Positions 50,069 through 61,099 of a DNA stretch of 64,000 bases are shown here, piece by piece. The position numbers were made by a program, and so were the translations under genes. The stretch is taken from contig JAVTVX010000013.1 of assembly GCA_033439265.1 (NCBI GenBank), forward strand, positions 3,684,501-3,748,500, read 5' to 3'. This stretch comes from Dillenia suffruticosa. Lineage: Eukaryota; Streptophyta; Magnoliopsida; Dilleniales; Dilleniaceae. How positions within the stretch are numbered: position 1 is the stretch's first letter; every line of letters begins with the position of its first letter. A model generated the notes under the pieces. That model had not been told where the DNA came from, did no database searches, and saw only the letters and a program-made list of their open reading frames with translations.

Positions 50069-52953
50069 TATTTAATAATGCTTGCGGTCCAACACCCTGA
50101 GACCTAAAATCAAATAAGAGAGATAGAATCAATAGACAATCGACCTGGTAGGTAAGCGTATTAGATTACTTAACTAAGTTTCAGTTTTAAAATTTGAAAA
50201 TAAAAATATTATATTATGAGAATTTTTTTTCCTAAAATAAACTCGACAAACGCTTGAACTGAATTAATTGAGAAATTTTTTTCTTTTAAAATAAGTTTGA
50301 TAAATGTTTGAACTGAATTAATCAAAATATAATTTTTTATTATTTTTACTTGTGAAACGAAGAGAGATGATTATGACTCTTCTCGTGTCCTTGTGTCATT
50401 TCTATGCGGCTATGCCATTCCCCTTGCATGCATCAACTTGATAAGTTTTGTGCTTAACAGAAGCTTATTAAATTTTGTGGTCCAACAACTGCCAAAAGGT
50501 CCTTAAGAATTTTTTTTATTTATTTAAATCTTAACCTTCCGATGAATTTCCTATAATCTTATTTAGAGACTTTTCATAAGCAAACCTAACCTTTAAAAAA
50601 AACGTGTCAAGAAAACTTTATTTGAAAAGAATAATAATATTTTTTATTTTTCTTATCATAAGAATGAAGACTTAAATGATTGCAAGTGTAAGGTGAGATT
50701 GCACAACTACACATATTTTGACCATTTTGTTCTCAATAGTTTCATTTAGTAGAAAAGATTCTGAATTCTAATAGTGATTTTGATTTATTTTGTAATCGTG
50801 TAAAAAAGGTGTTTTTCATTTTATTGTTTTAGACCATGAATATCTTAAAGAATATATATACACATTTATATACAAGGGGATACATATTTCTATATGGTCT
50901 TTACATGGAAAACTTAGTATTTAGATGATATACAAGAACACATAATTACCCAAAAATAAAAAATAAAATAAAAGAAACAGCTCTTCCCGCAGCCATGACC
51001 ACACCAGGACATGGGCGTGTGTGTGTGTGAATGCTATTATTCAGTTATCTTCTTATTAAGTCTTTTTTAATCTTGTCAGTGGTCAAATGCCGCGTGACCT
51101 GATTGACATAAACAACACTTCTATCAACTTCATTCAGCCTTCAATGATCCACAATAATTGAAATCAAATTTCATTATTCAACCTGTCAGTCAATCGTCAA
51201 TCCTTTTAATTTATTGGATTCTATTCATTGCTTGGCTAACTACGATTGGCTACCAAAAAAAAAGAAAAGATAATCAATTCCCCTTCCAGAGATCGATTTC
51301 TCTCTTATCTTTAGACATTTCCTTGTCAAGCCGATCTCTTGTTCATATTGATTGAATATTCCTCCTCTTCAAAACCCTTTTAAACCAAACTCTTGGCCAC
51401 AAAGGAGAATATAGGAGCTATTATCAAACCCTAATTTTGAGGCAATCATTCTACTCTAAAAATTTAAGTTAATAAATAATAACGTATTCTTATATTAATA
51501 TTCTCATACTTTCTTAAAGGATTCCAAAACTATGGAAATTCTGGTTGTAGAAACGTGAAATTTCAGAGAATGTGTAAAATATATATATTAGTTTTGATTT
51601 CATGATCTCCATTCTATGTAAAACCATCCTATAGTTTAAAAAAAAAAAAAAAGGGTTGAAGCTAACAATGTATTTGCATATTTGTATCCTTAAAGCAAGC
51701 TTGTTTTCCTCGTTGCTATCAAATACTCCCAGCATAGGGTGTATAGGGTGCATGGCTGCAATCAAACACTCCTTGCATAGGGTGCAAGAAGGGAGTGGCT
51801 AGCGGGCAACCGTCTCCCTTATTTTTTTTTAAATAATGTGTAAGTTAAAAAAGAAAATCTATTAATTTTTTTTAAAATATCAGTAAAAAATATTAAAAAT
51901 ATTATTTATTTCTTAAAATTATAATATTTATCCTTTTATACCTCCCAATGCTCCGCATATTCTACCTCACCACTTAATATTAATTTTTAATTTCACCTTA
52001 AATTGAAGGGTTGAGGGCGATCACTTTTGAGAGGACAAAAGAAAAAAAAAAAAAAAAAGGAAAACACTTGCTGATCTTCTTTTGAATCCAAGCCTTAGAT
52101 TTTGGTTCCTTTTGTCTAAACTTGAGTGGGTATTGGTGTCTTCATATAAAAAAGTGGATATTATAATTCAGTGTATAAGAGTCAAAACTGATGATGGGCG
52201 AGAAAAGGCTCTAGTCTCTTCCCTCCACAAAACGATGCATGTTTCTCAAATGTGTGTTCTGCAAATGGAAAATCTACATGGCCTCCACTCCACTAACCTT
52301 GTCAATCCTATAATGGCACATTTTTGTATAGAATGATTTTGATCCTGGTCACCGATTTAACAACCAACAAACACAGTCAATTTTCTTATTTTTTTTTTTA
52401 TAAATCACTTATATTCGATAACCATATTAAATTTGATTCGAACTCGATTAGACTCCTAAAATATAAAATTACTTCCTACATCTGTCTTTTTTTATATATA
52501 AAATTTAAAATTAAGATATTATTTAAAAAAATTTAATATCCTATCATTAAATTAATTAAACATAGCTAATTATTTTTCGTACACATTGGGCATTTGAAGC
52601 AACGGCCTTTTACTCCTCGTGAAAGGGTTCTTCTCTGTTTGGCCCTTGGGTGTCCAAGAAAGGCAAAAGTCAGAATGATCCGCAGGATATGTGCACAGAG
52701 TGTGAATCACGTCCGAGATTTGGAGACCCACGTTTTCTTTTTCTTTTTTGGGGAACTTGGGAAGAAATTGCACTAAAGCTCACCTTTTTCTTTGACATTC
52801 TTAAAATAATAGAAAAACCAAATGAAGAAGAAAACAAAAAAATAAAGATATCCGGTATTCTTTAAAATTAGCCATTTTAAAGAAAATATAAAGACTTGTG
52901 ATTAATGATGGTCTTGAAATATCTTTTCTATCAGGATAAATCGGAGTTCTTGT
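50069..52953. other. Intergenic, no gene recognised
   Basis: AT-rich. Contains an imperfect duplication of about 57 bases near 50222-50335 (shared TTGAACTGAATTAAT) and a shorter one near 51716-51785 (shared GCATAGGGTG). No coding signal. Confidence 0.5.
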
Positions 52954-53048
52954 GCCAATGAGTTATAATTCAATTAATATCGTCACTCTTTCTTTTATAA
53001 AATTTCGAGTTCGAGTATTCTTATTATCATAAAAAAAAAAAAAAAAAA
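52954..53048 (+). mobile_element. Ultra-short tRNA-derived SINE (type C)
   Basis: A 95-base unit with CAATGAGTTATAATTCAAT at its head, a B-box-like TTTCGAGTTCGAGT and an A-run of about 18. The flanks GAGTTCTTG and GAGCTCTTG are a possible aged target duplication. It aligns with the unit at 32021. Confidence 0.55.
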
Positions 53049-54840
53049 CCTAGAGCTCTTGCAACAGCTTTCTTAAGACCAAATACCCATAACAAGTATA
53101 TATTAATTTTTTAGAAAAATAATGTTAGGCATCGTAGCTAAAGTGGACAAACTTTAAGCAATTCGGCAAAAATCCTCTGCATGTGTTTCTGAACCCTACA
53201 CATACCGAATAGTTTAGAAGCAACGATAGAAGATGCAAACCTATTTGATATCGACGAGCAATTCAGAAAATATTGCTATTGTCTTTCAAGCCATTATTCT
53301 AGACCAAATCATACTTAGAGATGACATTATCAAAATAACCTGACATTTGTCTAGTGCCAAAGTATTTTGACGGTTTAAATTTCCCTTATTTCAAATCTAG
53401 GTATTCTGTGATCAAATGTGATTATTTTGAAATGATCTTACTTAAATATTATTAATAATAAAAGTTATTTCCTTCTATAAGATAATATGACGTTGTATAT
53501 AATATTTTTTATTTATTAGAAGGTCAGGAGCAGGGGAATGGCAATGGGACAAAGTTTTCTACGTGGTTGACAAATGTCATTAAATATAAGACATTCGGAG
53601 AAAATTTTCTTTCATGACATTTATTTAGGAAGAAAAGAAAACCAAAGATGGGCTCTGCCCCATGTCCCACATTCAAAATTGGACTACACAAGAATCTAAT
53701 GGGCTTGGAATAGTGCAAGCGCACACTTTAAACAGTCCAAATGTTGGCTCATATTAACAGAGTAACAGTGTACTTTTTTTTTCTTGACTATTAATATTTG
53801 GAAACATGATTAATCCGATTCGAATAATTTTTTAACTTAATTTAAGTGTTAGCTCCTCTAATACTTATTTTTTCATTCCTAAAAGTTGAAGTGGAAATAT
53901 CGACCAAGAGAATTTAGTCCAAATGTTGGCTCATAATTTTCGACCGTACACTTAGCCAAAGATCATTGGCACTAGAAAACAGATATTCAATAATCAACAT
54001 GCATGCTTCTGCTTCATTGGAATCTCCAACTCAGATTGTCATTTTTGGGCCCAACCGAGAAAAAAAAAAAAAAATTCTTTGAGATCTGTTTGGAGTTTTG
54101 ATTTGACCCCATTTGACCGAATCACGACGTAAGATAAAATTAAATTCTTAAATTTAAATGATTGATCAAATCTTTCGATCCTACTCTAGGAAAGTCGGAC
54201 AAATTTAGGCGTGTAACGGAACATGATAGTTTCCTTGTTTAATTGCCATTCATTCAAACATTGATCGACATATTTTTATTTTTACTTCTGTTTGGGTTTT
54301 GGACCTGGGTCAATGTGGCACCGAATGGTGTCACAATGTTGACAATTTAAGGAAACAAATAGGTAGAGTTCCCAAAAAAAAAAATTATCCAATGAGAATT
54401 CTCTAACTTTTAGCTTCTCATTTCAAGGCTAAAGCATGAATAAATGGGCATGATCCATTTGGCTTCGGGGCTAATAAAGGTCCAACATTGTTATGGCTTC
54501 CACATAGACAATGCTCGCCACTAAAGCATTGGGCTAACCTTTAAGAAGACAACGATTGATGATGCCTAACCTGACAAGCAATTCTCAAGCCTATTTGAAA
54601 AAGCGACCGATCCCAGGAGACGACGAGCCTAAGACTCTCATGACAATGCTTGGTTATGTATGTGATCACTCAATCCGAATTTGAGAATAATGATCTATTT
54701 TAACTATAAACAATACAATATATCAAGGATTGCAGTCTTATTAAATTATAAAATATAATTTTTTTTTCAAAATTAGCACCAATTATAAATAGTAAAAATG
54801 TATTTTGATTAAAAAGAACAAAATTTTAACCCAAAGATGG

Positions 54841-54882
<42 letters not shown>

Positions 54883-55172
54883 CCCCCTCTCTACGGCACA
54901 AGATAATTGAAGCCCAAATGGAGTGCAGTTGGGTCATGCTCTATCTGTGCGACAAGTCCGCTTACGGCGTTAGCATTAGGCATTAGCGGCACCCCCTGAA
55001 AAAAAAATCCCCTTCTACTTAACCGTTAATAACTAACAAACTTCTCCCTCTCTCTCTGTGGTCAGGAGAGAGTCCCCTCTTTTCTCTTCCTATTTCAAAC
55101 TAGTATTTCGCACAACTTTCCTCATTTCATTAAACGAACTTTCCTTTAAGAAAAAGAAACTTTTTTTCCTCT
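53049..55172. other. Intergenic and upstream region of the SULTR3;4-like gene
   Basis: AT-rich, with a (CT)n tract at 54843-54880 about 300 bases before the ATG and further CT-rich sequence at 55040-55080, probably near the 5'-UTR. No clear TATA box identified. Confidence 0.5.
54843..54880. repeat. (CT)n microsatellite
   Basis: Nineteen CT units in the upstream region of the SULTR3;4-like gene. Confidence 0.85.
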
Positions 55173-58100
55173 ATGGCCACTGACCCAAAGAACACACCAC
55201 CACCAACAACATTAGAAGTTTTCTCATCAGCAGATGGTTCAATCCGTGAAAGTGAAGGTGGTGAGACCCATTACACAATCTCTACAACGGACACCCCCAA
55301 CACACCCGTCACCCCCAGAACTCTTGAAATACACCGTGTTTGTTTGCCTCCTCATAGACCCACTTCCCAAAAACTCAGACACAGGCTCTCTGAGATTTTC
55401 TTCCCCGATGACCCTCTTCGGAAATTCAAAAACCAAACACTTCATAGAAAATTTTTTCTGGCTCTATACAGTTTGTTCTCTATTTTTAAATGGTTGCCTC
55501 ATTATAGTTTCGCACTTTTTAGATCTGATCTCGTTGCTGGTCTCACCATTGCTAGTTTAGCAATTCCACAGGTCAATATAACTTTTTGTTCCCTTTTTTG
55601 TTTTGTATTTTTTTTTGGTTATTCTTGTTCATGCCTTAGTTTTAGAAAATGGGTATTAGATTGATTTCAAAATTGGGTTAACATGTTTCTTTTTTTTTTT
55701 TTTGTTATTATTATTTGGGTTTTCCCAAATTGCATTCATCCTCTTTTTTTTCTCAATTGTTTAGGTTTTATTTATCTATCTTATGCTTTTGTCCAATCTG
55801 GGCTCTTTAATGTTTTTTGAACACGTTCCTACATTTGATTTTTATGTGCATGTGAACTTCTGGACAAATTTTATTTTTATTTTCAGAAAATATCAGTTTC
55901 AAAGTCCAAGAGTACCCTGATTTTAGGTCAAGTCACTTGAGGCCCAAAGAAAATTTGAGTTATTTCATAACAAGGAATACCAATTTTCTATGAATAATTA
56001 GATTATATGACTCATAAATATTAATTTTAATTTTGGCATGATCTTCAGGGGATTAGTTATGCAAAGCTTGCAAATTTGCCTCCTATTATTGGACTATGTG
56101 AGTATTCCACTCCCTGATATCTTTGAACTTCTATTATTGAGAAAAAAACCAAGGGACCTTATGTAACTTGTTTTGGTTCTGGATATTCAGACTCGAGCTT
56201 TGTGCCTCCTTTGATTTATGCTGCTCTTGGGAGTTCCAGACACATTGGAATTGGTCCAGTCTCAATATCATCTCTTGTGATGGGCACAATGCTCAGTGAA
56301 GCAGTTTCTCCTATCAGTGAACCGCATCTCTATCTTCAACTTGCTTACACTGCAACATTATTCGCCGGTCTATTCCAAGCCTCTTGGGGTCTATTTAGGT
56401 ATAACCAATGAGCCACTCAAAACATGGCAATGGTGACCTTACTTTATTGCGTCAAACAAGCACATAGAAAAGAACCGTGTAAACTTGGCTAAAAAAGATG
56501 ATATAAAAGAACTGTGTAAATTCATTCAAAATATTTGATTCCTGGTGACCCCTGAATATATTTGCTCTAACTACACGTTGGTATTACAATTTAACGTTCC
56601 ATGCTTTCTTAGTAAAAAAAGTAATGTTGTCAATCAAATTCGTGCTCATAGATATTTTGGGGGTCCTCAAATGCTTAATGGAATATTATGTCACACCTCA
56701 ACAAAGTTGGATTCTATAGGGAAATAAATATTTGGGTGTATTTAGGACAAGCTTCTAAAGGCTCTTCCTTTTGAATCTTTTGATTTTGACAGATATTTTA
56801 AGAAATAGGAAAGCAAAAGTTAATCTAAAACTTTTAACCTTAACTAAAGAATTTATTTTTACTATCATTTTTTGTGTAACTGATCTTGATCTGGGTTCTG
56901 TTAAATTCTATTAGGTTAGGGTTTTTTATTGATTTTCTGTCAAAGCCAACGCTTGTCGGTTTCATGGCTGGAGCAGCCATAATTGTGACATTGCAGCAGC
57001 TAAAAGGGTTGCTTGGGATTTCTCATTTTACTTCCAAGATGCAGATCGTACCAGTTATGTCCTCTGTTTTTCATCAAACTGATGAGGTAATTATGGAACG
57101 GTAAATTTTCTACAATTTCACATTTTGGTTGCACTAAAGTGATATTGTGAACTTTTATCGTGCGCAGTGGTCTTGGCAAACTATTGTAATGGGCTTCAGT
57201 TTTTTGGTATTTTTGTTGACAGCAAGGCAAATAGTGAGTGAAACTCCAATTTCGAGTTTTAAATAGAAATGACAAGTTATTTATTGAGGTCATCTTTGGC
57301 CCTATTTCATCAAGATTTGAGATATCGCACTCTGATTTATTAGATCATTATATAAAAAAGTGTCTCATAAAAAATTTAGGTGTCTAATAAAAATTTTAGT
57401 CAATCAGGATATGCCACCTTAAATGTAAAAGTCTAGATGACATGCGGTCTTTTGTTCAATGAATAGCATTTTGGAGAACAAAAGCCTGTGGATAAAAGAC
57501 TTGGTCTGATTAAATCTTTTATTTTTTGGCTGCTTACTAGAGCTTGAGAAAACCAAACCTTTTCTGGGTTTCAGCAGCCGCTCCATTAACAACTGTTATT
57601 CTGTCAACTCTTTTCGTCTTCCTTGCCAAATCTAAACTAAATGTTTCAATAGTAAGAACAAAATCCTCCTTCCTTTTCTTTCTTCTTTTAATTATTAAAA
57701 ATCTGCAAATTCTTTACTGAAAAATCACTGAACCTTTTGTTTGCAGATTGGAAATTTGCCGGATGGTGTGAACCCACCATCGACTAATATGCTATACTTT
57801 CATGGCCCTCATTTAGGTCTTGCAATCAAAACGGGACTTGTCACCGGACTCTTGTCTCTCACGGTAAGTATCCCATGACTTCTAAAAGATCATATGGTTC
57901 CTAAAAACATGCCACTAAATGTAAGAGATGTACAGTAGGCAGATGTGTGTTGACGGTCAAGACAATGCTTCGAGAAAATGAAACTTGAGACTCATATAAT
58001 AGCTTCAGACAATACTTATCAATAATTTTATGTGTAAACACGATTGGATTAGTCATGGGAATTATGAGAAATGTTACATGGAAACGAACATGTCTTTTTA

Positions 58101-59552
58101 TATATGCCAAGCTTGACATTATACATGTTGTAGTAGAAACTTTATTTGCCTTTGCAGCCTACTGCACCCACATGATTTGTTTCATAGGAAGGTATTGCGG
58201 TGGGAAGAACGTTTGCTTCTATTGAAAACTACCAAATAAACGGAAACAAAGAAATGCTCGCAATTGGTCTTATGAACATGGCGGGCTCTTGCTCTTCATG
58301 CTATGTTACTACAGGTAATCTCCCATACTCTAAGATCACCTTTCCTGTTTTGAGTACTTGACTGTTTTTGTCGAATTTGCTAGGTTCATTTTCTCGGTCT
58401 GCTGTCAACTATAATGCTGGAGCCAAAACAGCACTCTCAAATGTAGTCTTGGCTGCGACTGTGCTTGTAACACTTATATTTCTCATGCCACTATTTCACT
58501 ACACACCTAATGTTACTTTGGCAGCAATCATCGTAGCTGCAGTTATAGGTTTGATCGACTATAATGAGGCGATCAAATTGTGGAGAGTAGACAAGCTCGA
58601 CTTCTTGTCTTGTGTATGTTCCTTCTTTGGAGTTATATTCATCTCCGTGCAGATAGGTCTTGCCATTGCGGTGATTGCCTTTTCTCTCACACTTCTCCGT
58701 AGTCTTGAGAAACCTATTTATCTACCTGCATCCCTCATTTTTTTGATTGATTTCAATGGGTTTAGATAGGTGTCTCTGTGCTCAAGATTATCCTACATGT
58801 TACTAGACCAAACACCATGGAACTAGGGAACATCCCGGGAACTCAGATCTATCAGTGCCCTGCTCGGTATGAAGATGCTACTAGAATTCCTTCGTTCCTC
58901 ATACTTGCCATAGAAGCTCCTATCTACTTCGCAAATTCAAACTATCTCCAAGAAAGGTTGGTAAAAATATCCATGGACTTGCCATAGGGCGCATTTATTA
59001 CTATTTAACATCATTTATTGCTATTTTACATCAAACAAGGTCTTTATTTTTCAGGATATTGAGATGGGTCAGAGAGGCTGAAGACCGGATACAATCAAAC
59101 AAGGAGAGCACCCTGAGGTGCATAATTTTGGAGATGACAGGTGATAAGTTCTTCAAGAGTGCCCTTTTCCAGATCTCAAGAAATCGAAATTTTTTTGTTT
59201 GAAAATAGTATTTTTTGTCTATGAAAATGGCAGCGGTATCTGCAATAGATACTTGTGGCATTGATGCTATACTTGAGTTGAAAAAGAAACTCAACCAAAG
59301 ATCACTTCAGGTAATAACCAGCCACAATGAAACATTGTTTTTGTTTTTGTTTTTGTTTTTCTTTATAAGGAAAAAGACTAAATTATTTTGTTGCAAAATT
59401 GTGTGTAGCTTGTTCTTGTAAATCCTGTTGATCATGTTACGGAGAAGCTGCAACTTTCCAAAGCCCTTGATTTATTCAATACCAATGAACTGTATTTAAC
59501 AGTCGCAGAAGCAGTTGCAAGCATATCATCGACATGGAAGGAAGAACCGTGA
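55173..59552 (+). CDS. SULTR3;4: SULTR3;4-like transporter (SLC26/SulP family)
   Basis: Thirteen exons, 677 residues (Arabidopsis SULTR3;4 is about 650). Exons: 55173-55571, 56049-56097, 56191-56398, 56915-57086, 57168-57233, 57541-57651, 57747-57863, 58188-58314, 58384-58670, 58766-58956, 59055-59140, 59234-59310, 59409-59552; every joint keeps frame. Group-3 features include EIHRVCLPPHR, IFFPDDPLRKFKNQT, IASLAIPQGISYAKLANLPP, FLSKPTLVGFMAGAAIIVTL, EGIAVGRTFASIENYQINGN, SRSAVNYNAGAKTA and VIGLIDYNEAIKLWRVDK, then LHVTRPNTMELGNIPGTQIY and a C-terminal STAS domain (VSAIDTCGIDAILELKKKL). Rice and Arabidopsis SULTR3;4 (SPDT) act in phosphorus distribution at the plasma membrane of vascular cells, so phosphate rather than sulfate may be the main cargo. 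The N-terminus is longer than usual, with about 50 Ser/Thr/Pro-rich residues before EIHRV. It sits head to head with the SULTR3;5-like gene. Confidence 0.95.
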
Positions 59553-60063
59553 GTATATGAACTAAATCAGTAGATTCAGTACATGAAACATAGGACTAAC
59601 ATTAACCTAGTTCCCTCAAAATCCTAAAACATCCTTAATTTGTATGTAGAGTAAGAGCTTCCTATTGAACACGAATGTAGAAGTCTTGGTATCCCCCCCA
59701 GTGTACAAAGGAGATAATGCACAAGGAATTCTGTATATTGAAAGTGTAAATTATTGAAGCTTTGTATTCAAATCCACAGTTGCAGCGCTCTTCATGTGTT
59801 TTTTTTTTTTTTTTTGATATAGAAAATGAAGAACAGTGAAATGGAATAAAAGATGAATCAATTCACATTACTTGCATAAACAACACTAGTGATGAAATAG
59901 TTTAAATCTTAAAATACTAATTATGCAGGGAAACAGACACAGAATTGATAACAAGTTAAACAACATAGTACTAGGAAACAAATTGATAACAAGTTAAACA
60001 ACATAGTACTGGGAAACAATGTAGAAACATAGACCTGCAACCAAGATTGATTTTATCTGCAAA
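59553..60063. other. Convergent 3' region between SULTR3;4-like and glycine-rich genes
   Basis: Holds the 3'-UTRs of both genes. A 38-base tandem duplication (59943-59980, 59981-60018) lies inside it, with near-identical copies sharing AATTGATAACAAGTTAAAC. A poly-T run is at about 59800-59816. Confidence 0.6.
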
Positions 60064-61014
60064 TCATGGTTTGTTTGCTTCAACAACCTTAGCATTGTCA
60101 CCACCAATTCCTCCACCTCCTCCAGCACCAGCACCAGCACCGCCACCAATACCTACGCCCACTCCAACACCAGCGCCAACTCCTATCCCAAATCCTTTGC
60201 CAATGCCTCCACCTACTCCTCCACCACCGCCACCTCCTCCTCCTATTCCTCCACCAATGCCCTTTCCTGCACCTCCTCCGAATCCACCACCAGCTTCTCC
60301 ACCAACACCTCCCCCAATTCCACCGCCACCTCCACCGCCTATTCCCACTCCAATGCCTTTCCCTATACCTCCACCTATTCCCCCTCCAACACCTCCTCCA
60401 ATTCCTCCCCCTGCACCACCTCCTCCCCCTCCTATTCCTCCACCTGCGCCTCCACCAACACCACCTCCAATGCCTCCTCCAGCACCTGCACCACCACCCC
60501 CACTTATTCCTCCTCCAATACCCCCTGCACCACTACCACCTCCAATTCCTCCTCCAACACCGCCTCCTGCACCACCACCTATTCCTCCTCCAATGCCTTT
60601 CCGTATACCTCCTCCACCACCAACACCACCGATACCGCCTCCCCCTCCAATGCCTCCACCACCTATTCCTCCACCTCCACCAATGCCACCCCCAACATGA
60701 TGGTGCTTCTTCTCTTTCTTCTTATTATGCTTCTCAATACCACCACCACCTTTTCTAACACAATCAGACTTCTCAAGACCAACACCCGGTTTTCCATACC
60801 CGTAACTAAACCCTACTCCTTTCCCAAAACTAAAAGAATGTCCAAAACTCAACCCTTTCCAACCATCAAGCAACCACTCTGGGTTCTTCGCATTCTCATC
60901 ATAATCCCTTTTATTCTCCTCTAGTTTCCTTCCTTCACTAGCACAACCCACCACTAGAAATACCCACAAGGCAAAACAAACAAGCTTTCTCATATTGATA
61001 CAAGTCACTCTCAT
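60064..61014 (-). CDS. Secreted glycine-rich protein (cell-wall GRP)
   Basis: 316 residues in one open frame. A second Met at residue 8 begins a classical signal peptide (MRKLVCFALWVFLVVGCASEG) and may be the true start, at 60993. After cleavage comes a charged segment (about 30-50), an aromatic-glycine part with FGKGVGFSYGYGKPGVG (about 60-80), a basic His/Lys patch (about 93-106), and about 205 residues of GGGIGGG/GGGVGGG repeats ending NAKVVEANKP. This is the layout of class-I structural glycine-rich wall proteins, which associate with vascular or epidermal walls. A TATACAAA at 61062-61069 lies about 50 bases upstream. The gene converges with the SULTR3;4-like gene, about 500 bases between stops. 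The exact function is unknown. Confidence 0.85.
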   Translation of the reverse strand: MRVTCINMRKLVCFALWVFLVVGCASEGRKLEENKRDYDENAKNPEWLLDGWKGLSFGHSFSFGKGVGFSYGYGKPGVGLEKSDCVRKGGGGIEKHNKKKEKKHHHVGGGIGGGGGIGGGGIGGGGGIGGVGGGGGIRKGIGGGIGGGAGGGVGGGIGGGSGAGGIGGGISGGGGAGAGGGIGGGVGGGAGGGIGGGGGGAGGGIGGGVGGGIGGGIGKGIGVGIGGGGGGGIGGGVGGEAGGGFGGGAGKGIGGGIGGGGGGGGGVGGGIGKGFGIGVGAGVGVGVGIGGGAGAGAGGGGGIGGDNAKVVEANKP

Positions 61015-61061
61015 TACTCAACTCAAAGACCTTGTGCACTTGCAATGAAGACACTTGATGG

Positions 61062-61069
61062 TTTGTATA
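61062..61069 (-). promoter_or_regulatory. Possible TATA box of the glycine-rich protein gene
   Basis: TATACAAA on the minus strand, about 48 bases upstream of the first ATG. It is a slightly imperfect TATA element in the right place. Confidence 0.35.
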
Positions 61070-61099
61070 GAGAGGAGTTAACAACTTGCTTCTTAAATA

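Noticed and set aside
60047..60700. 217-codon proline-rich frame on the plus strand
   Set aside because: It is the antisense of the glycine repeats of the glycine-rich protein gene. Proline repeats here lack the SP4 extensin units and no signal peptide is present, whereas the minus frame has one.
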